Of a DNA stretch of 64,000 nt, positions 1 to 8,780 are shown piece after piece. The position numbers and the translations under genes are program-made. How positions within the stretch are numbered: the first letter of the stretch is position 1; every line of letters starts with the position of its first letter. Under the pieces are notes generated by a model that worked only from the letters and a program-made list of their open reading frames with translations, did not search any database and was not told where the DNA came from. This DNA comes from Roseateles amylovorans (lineage in GTDB: Bacteria; Pseudomonadota; Gammaproteobacteria; Burkholderiales; Burkholderiaceae_C): positions 1,178,001 through 1,242,000 of the forward strand of contig NZ_CP104562.2 of assembly GCF_025398155.2 (NCBI RefSeq), given 5' to 3'.

Positions 1-1062
1 CTGGGTGGCGGCGCGTTGCAGCATGTCGGGCAGTTGACCCGTTTGCTCGCCCAGGCGGGCAAACATCGACAACAGACCCGGGAAACGCTTCTTGCCGGCC
101 AGGGCCGCGCCCAAGGGGGCGCCTTCGCGCACCTGGGACAGCGCCTCCATCGCATCGGCCCGCATCGCATGGTTGGACAGCGTTTCCGCTGCCGCCTGCA
201 AGGCCTTCAGAATGGGCACCCCGGCGCCGGCCAGCATGGCCAGCGTGCCGGAAAAGCGCGCCGCGTTGTAGCCGCGCGAGAGCCGACCCAGCACCGGGAG
301 GTTCAGCCAGGCCGCATCGAAGCGCTGACGTGGCCCCTCCTGCTTGAGGATCTGGCGCGCACCGAAGAAGCCGCCCACCGCGAGCACCAGCAGCAGCAAG
401 CCCCACTGGCGCAGCAGGTCGGAGGTGCCCATCATCACCCGTGTGAGCAGCGGCAAGGTCTGGCGGGTCTGGGTGAAGACTGCGGCCACCTGCGGCACGA
501 CATAGGTCAGCAGGAAACTGACCGCCAGGATCGAGATGAAGCAGACGATGACCGGATAGGCCAGCGCGCCGAACAGCTCCGAACGCAGGCGCTGCTGTTC
601 TTCCAGATCATCGGCCAGTTTTTCCAGCACGGGGCCGAGCGCGCCGCTCTGCTCGCCAGCCGCGACGACCGCGCGATAGACCTCATCGAATTCGCGTGGC
701 GCCGTGGCCAGCGCGCGCGCGAACGGCGAACCGGCATTGACTTCGGACTTGAGCTGCGACATCAGGTCGCGTTGGCGCGGATCCTCGGCCTCGTCAGCCA
801 GCGCTGAGAGCGAACGTTCCAACGGCAGGCCCGCAGCCACCAGGCCGGCGAGCTGCCGGGTCCACACAGTGAGCCCGGCGCCCTTGAAGGCGCGGCGGGA
901 CCAGCGGGTCTGCTTGCGCACCGGCGCGACCGGTTGCACATCCATCGGCACCAGGCCCTGGGCACGCAACTGGGCGCGGGCCGCGCGCGGGTTGTCCGCC
1001 TCGACCAGGCCCTGGTGGTTCTTGCCGGCATTGTCCAGCGCGTCGTACTTGAAGGCCGGCAT
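1..1062 (-). CDS. gspF: Type II secretion inner-membrane protein GspF (3' end beyond window)
   Basis: GspF is the polytopic inner-membrane platform protein of the type II secretion system, working with the ATPase GspE and with GspL/GspM to drive pseudopilus assembly. The visible 354 codons begin MPAFKYDALDNAGK and contain the two repeated cytoplasmic T2SSF helical domains (the first includes WTRQLAGLVAAGLPLERSL, the second ARFSGTLAMLAGAGVPILKAL) with hydrophobic segments between them (ALAYPVIVCFISILAVSFLL and WGLLLLVLAVGGFFGA). The family is about 400 residues long, so only the last roughly 50 residues are missing at the left edge. The start lies 14 bases after the gspE stop, so gspF is the last gene seen of the gspG–F operon. 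The identification is secure. Confidence 0.95.
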   Translation of the reverse strand, partial: MPAFKYDALDNAGKNHQGLVEADNPRAARAQLRAQGLVPMDVQPVAPVRKQTRWSRRAFKGAGLTVWTRQLAGLVAAGLPLERSLSALADEAEDPRQRDLMSQLKSEVNAGSPFARALATAPREFDEVYRAVVAAGEQSGALGPVLEKLADDLEEQQRLRSELFGALAYPVIVCFISILAVSFLLTYVVPQVAAVFTQTRQTLPLLTRVMMGTSDLLRQWGLLLLVLAVGGFFGARQILKQEGPRQRFDAAWLNLPVLGRLSRGYNAARFSGTLAMLAGAGVPILKALQAAAETLSNHAMRADAMEALSQVREGAPLGAALAGKKRFPGLLSMFARLGEQTGQLPDMLQRAATQ

Positions 1063-1076
1063 CGTGGATCACCCTC

Positions 1077-2510
1077 TCAATCGCGCGTGACGCGCAGCAC
1101 TTCTTCTTCGGAGGTGACACCGGTCGCCACCAATCGATCGCCGTCCTCGCGCATCGAGCGCAAGCCGTTGTCGCGGGCCGCCTGCAGCAGGTCGGCCTCG
1201 GCCGCCTGGCTGTGGATCAGGTGGCGGATCTTTTCATCGCAGACCATCAGTTCGTAGACCCCGGTGCGGCCCTTGTAGCCGCTGCTGCCGCACGCCTGGC
1301 AGCCCACCGGCTGGTAGCGCACGCCGCCGCCGGGCAACTGGGCCGGCGTCTTGCAGACCGGGCACAGCTTGCGCACCAGGCGCTGGGCCAGCACCCCCAG
1401 CAGCGAGGAGCTGAGCAGGAAGGGCTCGACGCCCATGTCGGTGAGCCGGGTGACCGCGCTGACCGCATCATTGGTGTGCAGTGTGGCCAGCACCAAGTGG
1501 CCGGTCAGCGAGGCCTGGATGGCAATCTGCGCGGTCTCGTAATCGCGGATTTCGCCGATCATGATCACGTCCGGATCCTGGCGAAGGATGGCGCGCAGCG
1601 CCTTGGCGAAGGTCAGCTCGATCCGCGCATTGACCTGCGTCTGACCGATGCCGGCCAGCTCGTATTCAATAGGGTCTTCGACCGTCAGCACATTGGTCGT
1701 GGAGGTGTCGACAGTCTGCAGCGCGGCATAGAGCGTGGTCGTCTTGCCGGAACCGGTCGGACCGGTGACCAGCACGATGCCGTGCGGCTGCTGCACCACG
1801 CGCTGGAAGCGCTCCAGCCGTTCGCCGTCCATGCCCAGTGCGGCGAGTGAGAACCGCGATTCGGACTTGTCCAGCAGACGCAGCACCGCGCGCTCGCCGT
1901 GGGCTGACGGCAGCGTCGAGACCCGCACGTCGATGGCCCGGCCGCCGATGCGCAGCGAAATGCGGCCGTCCTGCGGCAGGCGCTTCTCGGCGATATCGAG
2001 CTCGGCCATGATCTTCAGTCGCGAGATCAGCGCGGCATGCAGTGCCCGGTTGGGTCGCACCACGTCACGCAGCGTGCCGTCGACACGGAAGCGCACACTG
2101 CTTTCGCGCTCATAGGGCTCGATGTGAATGTCGCTGGCGCCGTTGTTGGCGGCCTGCGTGAGCAGTGCATTCAGCATCCGGATGATGGGGGCATCGTCCG
2201 CGGCTTCGAGCAGATCCTCAACCGCGGGCAGGTCCTGCATCAGGCGCGACAGGTCGACCGCGCTCTCCACCTCGCCGACGACCATGGCGGCGTTGTCGCC
2301 GCCGCCGGCGTAGGCGGTCTGCAGGCGCTGCGCCATCTCCGACGGGCTGATGCACTCCAGGTGATTGGGCAGGTGCACCCGCTGCATTTCGGACAGCGTG
2401 GGCAGGGTGACGGCGGGCGTGGCCCACAGCGTGCGCTGCTGGCCGTCGTCCTCCAGCAGCAGTTGCTGCGCTTTGGCGAAGGCGTAGGGCAGGGGATGGC
2501 GGGTGGCCAT
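1077..2510 (-). CDS. gspE: Type II secretion ATPase GspE
   Basis: This is the cytoplasmic secretion ATPase that powers pseudopilus extension. The protein has 477 residues. An N-terminal region precedes the nucleotide-binding fold; the Walker A motif GPTGSGKTTT lies near residues 250–259. It is followed by the Asp box, a Walker B region (LRQDPDVIMIGEIRD) and the His box (GHLVLATLHTNDA). A C-terminal tetracysteine zinc module (CPVC…CQAC) is intact, as in classical GspE. The N-terminal N1E domain looks short and lacks an obvious separate N0 domain. The gene starts 13 bases after the gspD stop and is followed by gspF, consistent with one transcript. No key residue is missing. Confidence 0.96.
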   Translation of the reverse strand: MATRHPLPYAFAKAQQLLLEDDGQQRTLWATPAVTLPTLSEMQRVHLPNHLECISPSEMAQRLQTAYAGGGDNAAMVVGEVESAVDLSRLMQDLPAVEDLLEAADDAPIIRMLNALLTQAANNGASDIHIEPYERESSVRFRVDGTLRDVVRPNRALHAALISRLKIMAELDIAEKRLPQDGRISLRIGGRAIDVRVSTLPSAHGERAVLRLLDKSESRFSLAALGMDGERLERFQRVVQQPHGIVLVTGPTGSGKTTTLYAALQTVDTSTTNVLTVEDPIEYELAGIGQTQVNARIELTFAKALRAILRQDPDVIMIGEIRDYETAQIAIQASLTGHLVLATLHTNDAVSAVTRLTDMGVEPFLLSSSLLGVLAQRLVRKLCPVCKTPAQLPGGGVRYQPVGCQACGSSGYKGRTGVYELMVCDEKIRHLIHSQAAEADLLQAARDNGLRSMREDGDRLVATGVTSEEEVLRVTRD

Positions 2511-2523
2511 GGCGTTCCTTCGG

Positions 2524-4830
2524 TCAGCGTGCGGAATCGGACGCGGACTGCGGCGGGAGGGGCGTGGTCACGGGGGCAGACGGCACGGGGGCCGGCACCG
2601 GTGCGGGCACGGTGGGCGGTGTCGGCAGCAGCGGCGACGAGGCCGGCTTCTCCGGCAGCAACGGTGCGCCGGTGTTGGGCAGCACGATGCGCTTGTCCGG
2701 CTGGACCTCGTTCTGATAGGCGCGGATCGCTTCGTAGCGGTCCATCGTCAGGCCGTTGGCACTGTCGGGCGTGCGCAGCACCACCGGACGCAGGAAGATC
2801 ATCAGGTTGGACTTGGCGCGGGTGCGGTTCTGGGTCTTGAACAGATAACCCAGCAGCGGAATGTCGCCCAGGCCCGGCACCTTGCTTTCGCCATCGCTGT
2901 AGTCGTCCTTCAGCAGGCCGCCCAGCACCAGCACCTGGCCGTCCTCCAGCGTGACCGAGGTCTCGACCGCGCTCTTGTCCAGCGTCACGCCCTGGGTCGC
3001 CGCAGTGGCGGTGTCGACCACGCTGGAGTTTTCCTGGTAGACCTTCATGCGGACGGTGCCGTTCTCACCCACCTGGCCCTTGACCTTCAGACGCAGGCCG
3101 ATGTCGCGACGCTCGTAGGTCGCGAACGGGCTGACGGTCGAGCTGGAACTGGAGGTCGAGGACGAATAACTGCCGCTGAGCACCGGCACGTTGCGGCCGA
3201 TCAGCAGATCCGCCTCTTCGTTGTCCTGCACCACCAGCGACGGGGTGGACAGCACATTGGTGCCGGAAGCCTGCTCCAGCACGTTGGCGATGGCACCCAG
3301 CGTGTAGTAGCTGCCGACCTTCTTCAGGAAGCCCAGGTTCAGGCCCGGCGAGACCGAACCCACGGCGCCGGCCAGCGAGCTGGTGGTGCCGGAGACGGTG
3401 GCTGCGCTCAGCGTCAGGATGTTGCCGGTGGTGCCGAAGTTGGTTCCCAGCGCGGAGATGACCGAGCTGGACGCATCGCCGAACACCTGTTGCAGCTGCA
3501 CGCCGAACTGGCCGGTCTTGCTGGCATCGACCTTGACGATCAGGGCTTCCACATAGATCTGGGCGCGGCGGGTGTCGAGCTGCTCCACCACGGCGCGGAT
3601 CTGGCGGTACATCGGCTCGGGCGCGGTGATGATCAGCGAGTTGGTCGCCGGATCGGCCTGCACGAAGCCGCCGGTGTTGACCTGCGCCTGCGCGGCCACC
3701 TGGGTGGACGCCCCGGTGCTGCCCGAGCCGCCGGACGAACCGCTGCTGCCGCCGCCGAAGGACGAGCTGTTGCCGGCAAAGCTGCCGCCGCCACCGCCCG
3801 AGCTGCCGGTCTGCGCGCCGGCGAAGCTGCCGGTCGACGACGAGGCGCCCGCGGAACCACCGCCGCCGCCACCGCTGTTGTTGGTGGTGAAGGCGGCGCG
3901 CAGCACCGTGGCCAGGCGCACCGCGTCGGCGTTCTTCAGATAGATCACCCGGATGTTGCCGGTCGCCGCATCCACGCCGGGCTGGTCGAGCTTGGCGATC
4001 ATGGCGCGCAACTGCATCAGCTTGGCCGGGTTGGTGGCCCGCACGATCAGCGAGTTGCTGCGCGGATCCGCCAGCACGCTGGTGCCGCCGCCCTGGGCGC
4101 CGGCCACGCCGGGGTTGCCGCCGCCGCTGCCGCCGTCCGACAGGCGCTGCACCAGCTGCACGATGTCCGCCGCCACGGCATTGCGCAGCGGGATCACCTC
4201 GATGTCGGTGTTGGACGGCTGGTCCATCGCCGCGACGATGCGGCTGATGCGCTGCAGGTTCTCGGCGTAATCGGTGATCACCAGGCTGTTGTTGCCCGGG
4301 TTGGCATTGATCGTGTTGTTGGGGGTGATCAGCGGCCGCAGCACGGCCACGAGGTTGTTGGCGTTCTCGTGGTTGAGCTTGAAGATCTGGGTGACGATCT
4401 GGTCACCGCGCTGGCGGGCCTCGGTGCCGATGGTCACGCTGCCGGTCTGCAACTTGGCTTCAGCTTCGGGCACCAGCTTGAGCAGGCCGCCTGCATCCAC
4501 CATGGCAAAGCCCAGGCCGCGCAGCGAGGCCAGGTAGCTGAGATAGGCCTCCTGCACCGGAACCGGCTGTTCGGCGGTCAGGGTCATCGTGCCCTTGACC
4601 CGCGGATCGACCAGGATGGGCTTGCCCAGCGCGGCGGACATGGCGCGAGACACCGCCTCGATGTCGGTGTTGACGAAGTTCAGCGTCACCGGTGTGCTGG
4701 GCCGAACGGCCGGCTGTCGACGAGTCGTCTGCTGCTGGGCCGTCTGGGCCTGCAGCGGCAGACTGGTCGCGATCAAGGCGATCGCCAGGCTCAAGGCCGT
4801 CGGTCGCATCAAGTGCTTGTTCATGCTCAT
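2524..4830 (-). CDS. gspD: Type II secretion outer-membrane secretin GspD
   Basis: This protein forms the outer-membrane secretin channel. It has 768 residues and a signal peptide (MRPTALSLAIALIATSLPLQAQ). N0 to N3 domains follow (VTLNFVNTDIEAVSRAMSAA starts N0), and then the C-terminal secretin core ending near VPGLGDIPLLGYLFKTQ. A very low-complexity Gly/Ser tract sits at about residues 313–380 inside the N3 domain, where many secretins have a flexible loop; here it is unusually long. A Pro-rich tail follows the core, and no separate pilotin gene was seen. The start overlaps the gspN stop by four bases, so translation is probably coupled. Placing gspD after gspN, rather than after gspC, is a known order in Xanthomonas- and Burkholderiales-type systems. 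Confidence 0.95.
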   Translation of the reverse strand: MSMNKHLMRPTALSLAIALIATSLPLQAQTAQQQTTRRQPAVRPSTPVTLNFVNTDIEAVSRAMSAALGKPILVDPRVKGTMTLTAEQPVPVQEAYLSYLASLRGLGFAMVDAGGLLKLVPEAEAKLQTGSVTIGTEARQRGDQIVTQIFKLNHENANNLVAVLRPLITPNNTINANPGNNSLVITDYAENLQRISRIVAAMDQPSNTDIEVIPLRNAVAADIVQLVQRLSDGGSGGGNPGVAGAQGGGTSVLADPRSNSLIVRATNPAKLMQLRAMIAKLDQPGVDAATGNIRVIYLKNADAVRLATVLRAAFTTNNSGGGGGGSAGASSSTGSFAGAQTGSSGGGGGSFAGNSSSFGGGSSGSSGGSGSTGASTQVAAQAQVNTGGFVQADPATNSLIITAPEPMYRQIRAVVEQLDTRRAQIYVEALIVKVDASKTGQFGVQLQQVFGDASSSVISALGTNFGTTGNILTLSAATVSGTTSSLAGAVGSVSPGLNLGFLKKVGSYYTLGAIANVLEQASGTNVLSTPSLVVQDNEEADLLIGRNVPVLSGSYSSSTSSSSSTVSPFATYERRDIGLRLKVKGQVGENGTVRMKVYQENSSVVDTATAATQGVTLDKSAVETSVTLEDGQVLVLGGLLKDDYSDGESKVPGLGDIPLLGYLFKTQNRTRAKSNLMIFLRPVVLRTPDSANGLTMDRYEAIRAYQNEVQPDKRIVLPNTGAPLLPEKPASSPLLPTPPTVPAPVPAPVPSAPVTTPLPPQSASDSAR

Positions 4831-5642
4831 CCCACCGAGATGATCGAGCGCACGCCATCGCGGCGCCCGATGATGTTCAACAAATTGGCCAATGCGGCTT
4901 CGCTGCCGGGAGCGGCGGTCGCCTCCCCTTCAAAGCGTGTCCGCGCGCCCAGGCTTCCCTGGCCGCTCAATTGGAGAGGACCGCGCTGCGTCTGCAACAG
5001 CAACTGCGGTGTGCTCGCGCCCATCAGGTTCAGCTGATAGCTGCCCAGGGGCGAGAGGCTCGACAAGCGCGAGGAAAAGTCCCGCAGCTCCAGCTGGGTC
5101 ATGCCCTGGACCTGCCAGGCGCCCTTCGACTTCTCGACCACGAACTGCTGGGCGCTGATGGCGATCTGGCCGTCCGGCGCAATCGTGTTCCAGGGCGTGC
5201 CCAGGCCGACCAGCCAGGCCGCCGGCCAACGGATCCAGGGCTGGTCCGGCGAGGCGTCGGGCAGCCGCAGATTGACCCGGCTGATGCCCAGGCGCGCGGT
5301 CACCGCTGCGTCCGGACGGATGCAACAGGACTGGTCCAACACCAGCTTCAGGCCGACGGCGCCGTCGATCCAGACCGGGCGCAGGCGCCAGCCCAGACGC
5401 TCGGGCAGCTCGCTGGCGTCGCGACTGCCGGCGCCGGGGCTGAGCACCAGGCGCGCACTGCCGGTCCAGAGGCTGCCGCGCGCGTCGATGAGCAGCAGGC
5501 GGTCGCCGGTGGCCTTGGCAATGCCGGAGGCCAGCCAGGCGGCCGGCGCAAACAGCACCACGGCCAGCAGCAGGCCGACCAGGGCACCGGCGATCGCCCA
5601 CCGGCTGTGGCGCACCGGCGCATCGATGGCGCGGCGAATCAT
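4827..5642 (-). CDS. gspN: Type II secretion protein GspN
   Basis: GspN is a bitopic inner-membrane accessory protein of type II secretion systems, not present in all of them. The predicted product has 271 residues. It has a short cytoplasmic N-terminus (MIRRAIDAPVRHSRW), one transmembrane helix (AIAGALVGLLLAVVLFAPAAWL) and a periplasmic domain with the family pattern SLWTGSARLVLSPG and a C-terminal LNIIGRRDG stretch. The start is chosen because its ATG overlaps the gspM TGA (ATGA); a longer in-frame reading exists upstream but runs through gspM. The stop overlaps the gspD start. Assignment rests on position and these features, since the family diverges quickly. Confidence 0.88.
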   Translation of the reverse strand: MIRRAIDAPVRHSRWAIAGALVGLLLAVVLFAPAAWLASGIAKATGDRLLLIDARGSLWTGSARLVLSPGAGSRDASELPERLGWRLRPVWIDGAVGLKLVLDQSCCIRPDAAVTARLGISRVNLRLPDASPDQPWIRWPAAWLVGLGTPWNTIAPDGQIAISAQQFVVEKSKGAWQVQGMTQLELRDFSSRLSSLSPLGSYQLNLMGASTPQLLLQTQRGPLQLSGQGSLGARTRFEGEATAAPGSEAALANLLNIIGRRDGVRSIISVG

Positions 5643-6136
5643 GCGCCGGGGGCTGCGGGCAGCAGCACGGTGAGTCGTCCGGAGTAGCCTTGGGCGCCGG
5701 TCTGCAGTTCCGCCTGTTGCGGACGTGCACGGGCGGTTTGGCGGGCTTCGATCAGCCAGGAGGTCAGTGCCGCGCCGGGGACGCCGCGCAAGCGGAGTTG
5801 GGCCTGCGCGCCGGTGACGGTCAGTTCCGCGGCGGGACCGAGCCGCTCGGTCGCGGTGCGCAGGGCCGCAATGGATTGGTCGGCGCTGACGGGAACGATC
5901 TGCCGGTATTGCTGGGTCTGCTCGGCCAGTTGCCGCATCTGCTGCAGCTCCCGATCCAGGCGATCCATGTCGGCCGGCGCCTTCTTCAGTGTGGACAGCG
6001 CCGGTGCCAGCGCGATCAACCACAGCAGCAAGGCACCGACGGCCACCACGGCCAGTCGGACCATCAGACGCTCGCGCGGTTTGGCCGCCTGCCAGCGTTC
6101 GTCGAATTGGCGCCGCCAGAGAGTGAGGCTGTTCAT
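5639..6136 (-). CDS. gspM: Type II secretion protein GspM
   Basis: GspM is a bitopic inner-membrane protein that pairs with GspL in the assembly platform. The product has 165 residues, in the family range. A basic N-terminus (LWRRQFDERWQAAKPRERLM) precedes one membrane helix (VRLAVVAVGALLLWLIALAPAL), then a coiled-coil-prone stretch (ADMDRLDRELQQMRQLAEQTQQYRQ) and a ferredoxin-like periplasmic domain. Four-base overlaps with gspL upstream and gspN downstream show tight translational coupling. Start by coupling and by the match to family length. Confidence 0.9.
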   Translation of the reverse strand: MNSLTLWRRQFDERWQAAKPRERLMVRLAVVAVGALLLWLIALAPALSTLKKAPADMDRLDRELQQMRQLAEQTQQYRQIVPVSADQSIAALRTATERLGPAAELTVTGAQAQLRLRGVPGAALTSWLIEARQTARARPQQAELQTGAQGYSGRLTVLLPAAPGA

Positions 6137-7431
6137 CGTGTTTGGGGCCGCAGGCTGAGGTTGAGGGAGTCGCCCTCGTCGGTGACGCTCAGTCCAGGTT
6201 CCTGGACAAGGCGTTCTCGCAACTGCTGACGCACCGGCGGTGGCAGCCCGGTGAGTTGCAGGCGGTTGGATTCATAGCGCAGACCGGGCAGTGGCGGCTG
6301 GCCGGCGGGCCAGGCGCGCGCGACCGCGGCCAGGAGATCTTCCATGTCGCCGGGGCCGATCTGACCGGCACCACCGCGCAGGGTCTCGGTTTCCTTGACC
6401 ATCTGGGCGCGTGCGTCCCGGATCGTCCGCACCTGCGGGAAGGCCTGGCGCAGCACCAGTTCCTGCTCATTGCGGCGTGCATCAACGGCGCGGCTCTGCT
6501 GCCAGGCCATCAGGTTCAAGCCGACCACCTGCACCAGCAACAGACCGACCAAGCCCCAGCGCACCGGCCGCCAGGCGGGTGTCTGCAACACCTGCCAGCC
6601 GCGGTAGATGCGCTGCCAGCCGCGTTGACGCGGCGTGAACTCGAGCTGCAGGAGGTTGATCGGCGCCTGCCGCGACAGCCAGGCGCGCTCGGTGTCATTG
6701 CGGACATCGACCGGGCGGCCCAGCCATTTTTCGGCCTCGCCTGCGACGGCGGGGCTGGCGGACACCACGGCCTCGGCCAGCCAGCGCTCGCCCAGCCAGG
6801 TGCGGATGCCGCTGCTGTCCAGCGGGAATGTGGCCACGCCCAGCGAGGTCCACGCACGCAGGCGCGGCCGGCCGTCCGCCCCGGGGACCACATGGCCGCC
6901 GGCGCGCAATTGCGGCCAGGACAAGGGATAGACCGCCTCCAACGCCAGGCCGGCGGCTTCGATCGCCTCCAGGTGCAGTCGCAGCGGCTCCCGGGCGGTG
7001 ATGGCCACCCACTGGGGCGCATCGGAGCCATCCATCAGCACGGTGTCGCCGCCGCCGTTCTTGTCGGGCGGAGGCGGCAGGGGCTGAAGCGCCAGCTTGG
7101 CCTTGCGGGACGCCGGCGCGTCGTCGCTGTCCATGATGGCAAAGTGCAGCCGCTCCGGGTCGTCCAGCACCTGTTCCTCCAGCATGCCGACCAGCGCATT
7201 GCGCAGTCGTGCACCTTTGAGGCTGGGCAATCGAACCGGCAACCAACTGACCTGGTCGTCGCCGATCACCGCGATCACCTGATCGGCGCGCGGGAGCTCG
7301 GCCAGCGGCGCGCGCTCACCCTGTCCGCGTGATGCGGGGGCCTGAGCGTCGGCGCTGAACCAATATTCATAGTCTTGCGGGCCCGCCTGGGGAGGCGGGG
7401 TCGCGGGCAGCAGAATGAGCAGGGTACTCAT
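6133..7431 (-). CDS. gspL: Type II secretion protein GspL
   Basis: GspL links the GspE ATPase to the membrane platform. The product has 432 residues. The cytoplasmic actin-like domain occupies roughly residues 1–280, followed by a single transmembrane helix (WGLVGLLLVQVVGLNLMAW) and a periplasmic ferredoxin-like domain ending LNLSLRPQTR. The chosen start, MSTLLILLPATPPP, matches the usual GspL N-terminus. An in-frame extension 19 codons longer has no family support. The gene is preceded by a 302-base non-coding gap after gspK, the only large break in the operon. Its stop overlaps the gspM start. Confidence 0.92.
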   Translation of the reverse strand: MSTLLILLPATPPPQAGPQDYEYWFSADAQAPASRGQGERAPLAELPRADQVIAVIGDDQVSWLPVRLPSLKGARLRNALVGMLEEQVLDDPERLHFAIMDSDDAPASRKAKLALQPLPPPPDKNGGGDTVLMDGSDAPQWVAITAREPLRLHLEAIEAAGLALEAVYPLSWPQLRAGGHVVPGADGRPRLRAWTSLGVATFPLDSSGIRTWLGERWLAEAVVSASPAVAGEAEKWLGRPVDVRNDTERAWLSRQAPINLLQLEFTPRQRGWQRIYRGWQVLQTPAWRPVRWGLVGLLLVQVVGLNLMAWQQSRAVDARRNEQELVLRQAFPQVRTIRDARAQMVKETETLRGGAGQIGPGDMEDLLAAVARAWPAGQPPLPGLRYESNRLQLTGLPPPVRQQLRERLVQEPGLSVTDEGDSLNLSLRPQTR

Positions 7432-7733
7432 GAGAAGGCGGATTCTAGGAGGGCTTGCATGACGGATCGGTCGCCCGTCCCTCCGCACAAGCCCGTAGTT
7501 GTTAGTTTGTGTCCAAGCATTCCAAAGCGTGGCTCACGGTGTCCGTCCGTTCGTCCACGCCGGACTTCATCCACACTTCACGCCAGCTTTACCCGCCGGT
7601 GGAGGTGCTTCAAGGCCATCGCGGTGATTGCGACCGTTACCCGTGGCAATGAGCCTTTCAATCGCCTTGCAATCGCCTCTCCGTTGCCTTGGGGTCGCCT
7701 GGCAATGGCGGGTCAAGCGCATGGCGCGTGCCT
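7432..7733. other. Non-coding gap inside the gsp operon (gspK–gspL)
   Basis: This stretch has no convincing gene on either strand. It interrupts an operon whose other junctions are overlaps or gaps under 20 bases. On the minus strand a TAGAAT hexamer lies about 10 bases before the gspL ATG, but no good -35 element is present at the right distance. No hairpin followed by a T-run was found. It may carry a secondary promoter or be the remnant of a deleted segment; neither is shown. Confidence 0.5.
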
Positions 7734-8780
7734 TCAGCGGTAATTCGTGTAGTTGGCCGAGGTCTGCTGCTGGATGCGCTCGCGGTCCAGCACCTTGAGG
7801 ACCAGCGATGTCGGGCTCTCCCGATTGACCAGCGAGCGCAGCGTCAGCACTCGATCATCCATGCGAAGTCGCCCCTCAACGAAGAAGTAAGTGGTGGTAA
7901 TAGCTGTCTGTTCTGCGGATAGGACGAAGGACTGCGGAAGGTAGGCCGCCACGTCTTCCAGCTTCGAGAACGGTTTGGAATCCCGGGCGCGGATCAGCCG
8001 GTCGGCGGTCGACAAGTCGATTCGCTCATCCAGCGCGGTGATCACTTCCCGCGGCGCGGTGTTGAGATTGACCGGCGTCGCCGCGGGCAGGATGACCACC
8101 AGGGGACGCAGACGCTCGATCTGCTCGGGCGACAGACCGAGCCAACGCAGTTGATCGAGTCGCATCGGCGTCAGTGGCACGTCACCTTGGGCTCCGCTGG
8201 CGGCACCGTTGATGGCCTGTTTGAGGCTCTTCTGCAACTGCGGGGCGATTGAGGTGTTCAACCCGGCACTCTGGAACAGCCGTGCGGCGATGGCCAGTTC
8301 CTTGGCGGCTTCGGCGGGGTCAGTCTTGACCAGGTTGCGCAGGTTGTAGCGCGACTGGGCATCCTCGATGCGGCCGGAGAGGTAGGCGTCCGGGCCCGAG
8401 TCGGCTGAGTGGTTGGAGTCGGTCGACAGGAAGCTGGAGAGACGGGCTTCCGCCAGCGGCACGGCCCAGACCTCGCCGAGATGGTCGGAGGGCGTCTTGA
8501 CGTTGGCCCGGCTGTCCTCGCGCAGGATCAGTCGTGCCCAGTCCAGCGCACCCTGCAGCACCCAGTCCGACTGGGCGCGACCCCGCTCGGCGGCTTCGAT
8601 CTGGATGCTGCGCGCCTGGCGCCACATCATCGCGGCCGCCAGCGTGGTGATCAGCACCACGATCAGCAGCGCGGTCAGCAAGGCCGCGCCGCGATGGGGC
8701 CGGCGCGCTGGCGTCCGATGGCGCCGCTGCTGGAGCGGGCAAGCGGCGTGGCCATCGATGATGCGTTCGGGCTGGCTCAT
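7734..8780 (-). CDS. gspK: Type II secretion minor pseudopilin GspK
   Basis: GspK is the largest minor pseudopilin and caps the pseudopilus tip together with GspI and GspJ. The product has 348 residues. After a long basic leader (about 31 residues) comes the prepilin peptidase site, cleaving after Gly in RG|AALLTALLIVVLIT. Position +5 is Thr rather than Glu, as is characteristic of GspK. The globular domain contains the SAM-like/helix-hairpin-helix module typical of GspK (LNTAPREVITAL). The start overlaps the gspJ stop by four bases. Full length and well supported. Confidence 0.94.
   Translation of the reverse strand: MSQPERIIDGHAACPLQQRRHRTPARRPHRGAALLTALLIVVLITTLAAAMMWRQARSIQIEAAERGRAQSDWVLQGALDWARLILREDSRANVKTPSDHLGEVWAVPLAEARLSSFLSTDSNHSADSGPDAYLSGRIEDAQSRYNLRNLVKTDPAEAAKELAIAARLFQSAGLNTSIAPQLQKSLKQAINGAASGAQGDVPLTPMRLDQLRWLGLSPEQIERLRPLVVILPAATPVNLNTAPREVITALDERIDLSTADRLIRARDSKPFSKLEDVAAYLPQSFVLSAEQTAITTTYFFVEGRLRMDDRVLTLRSLVNRESPTSLVLKVLDRERIQQQTSANYTNYR

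Noticed and set aside
2503..5037. 844-codon plus-strand frame opposite gspD and gspN
   Set aside because: It is antisense to well-supported secretion genes, rich in His/Gln/Arg as expected for a high-GC mirror frame, and has no recognisable domain.
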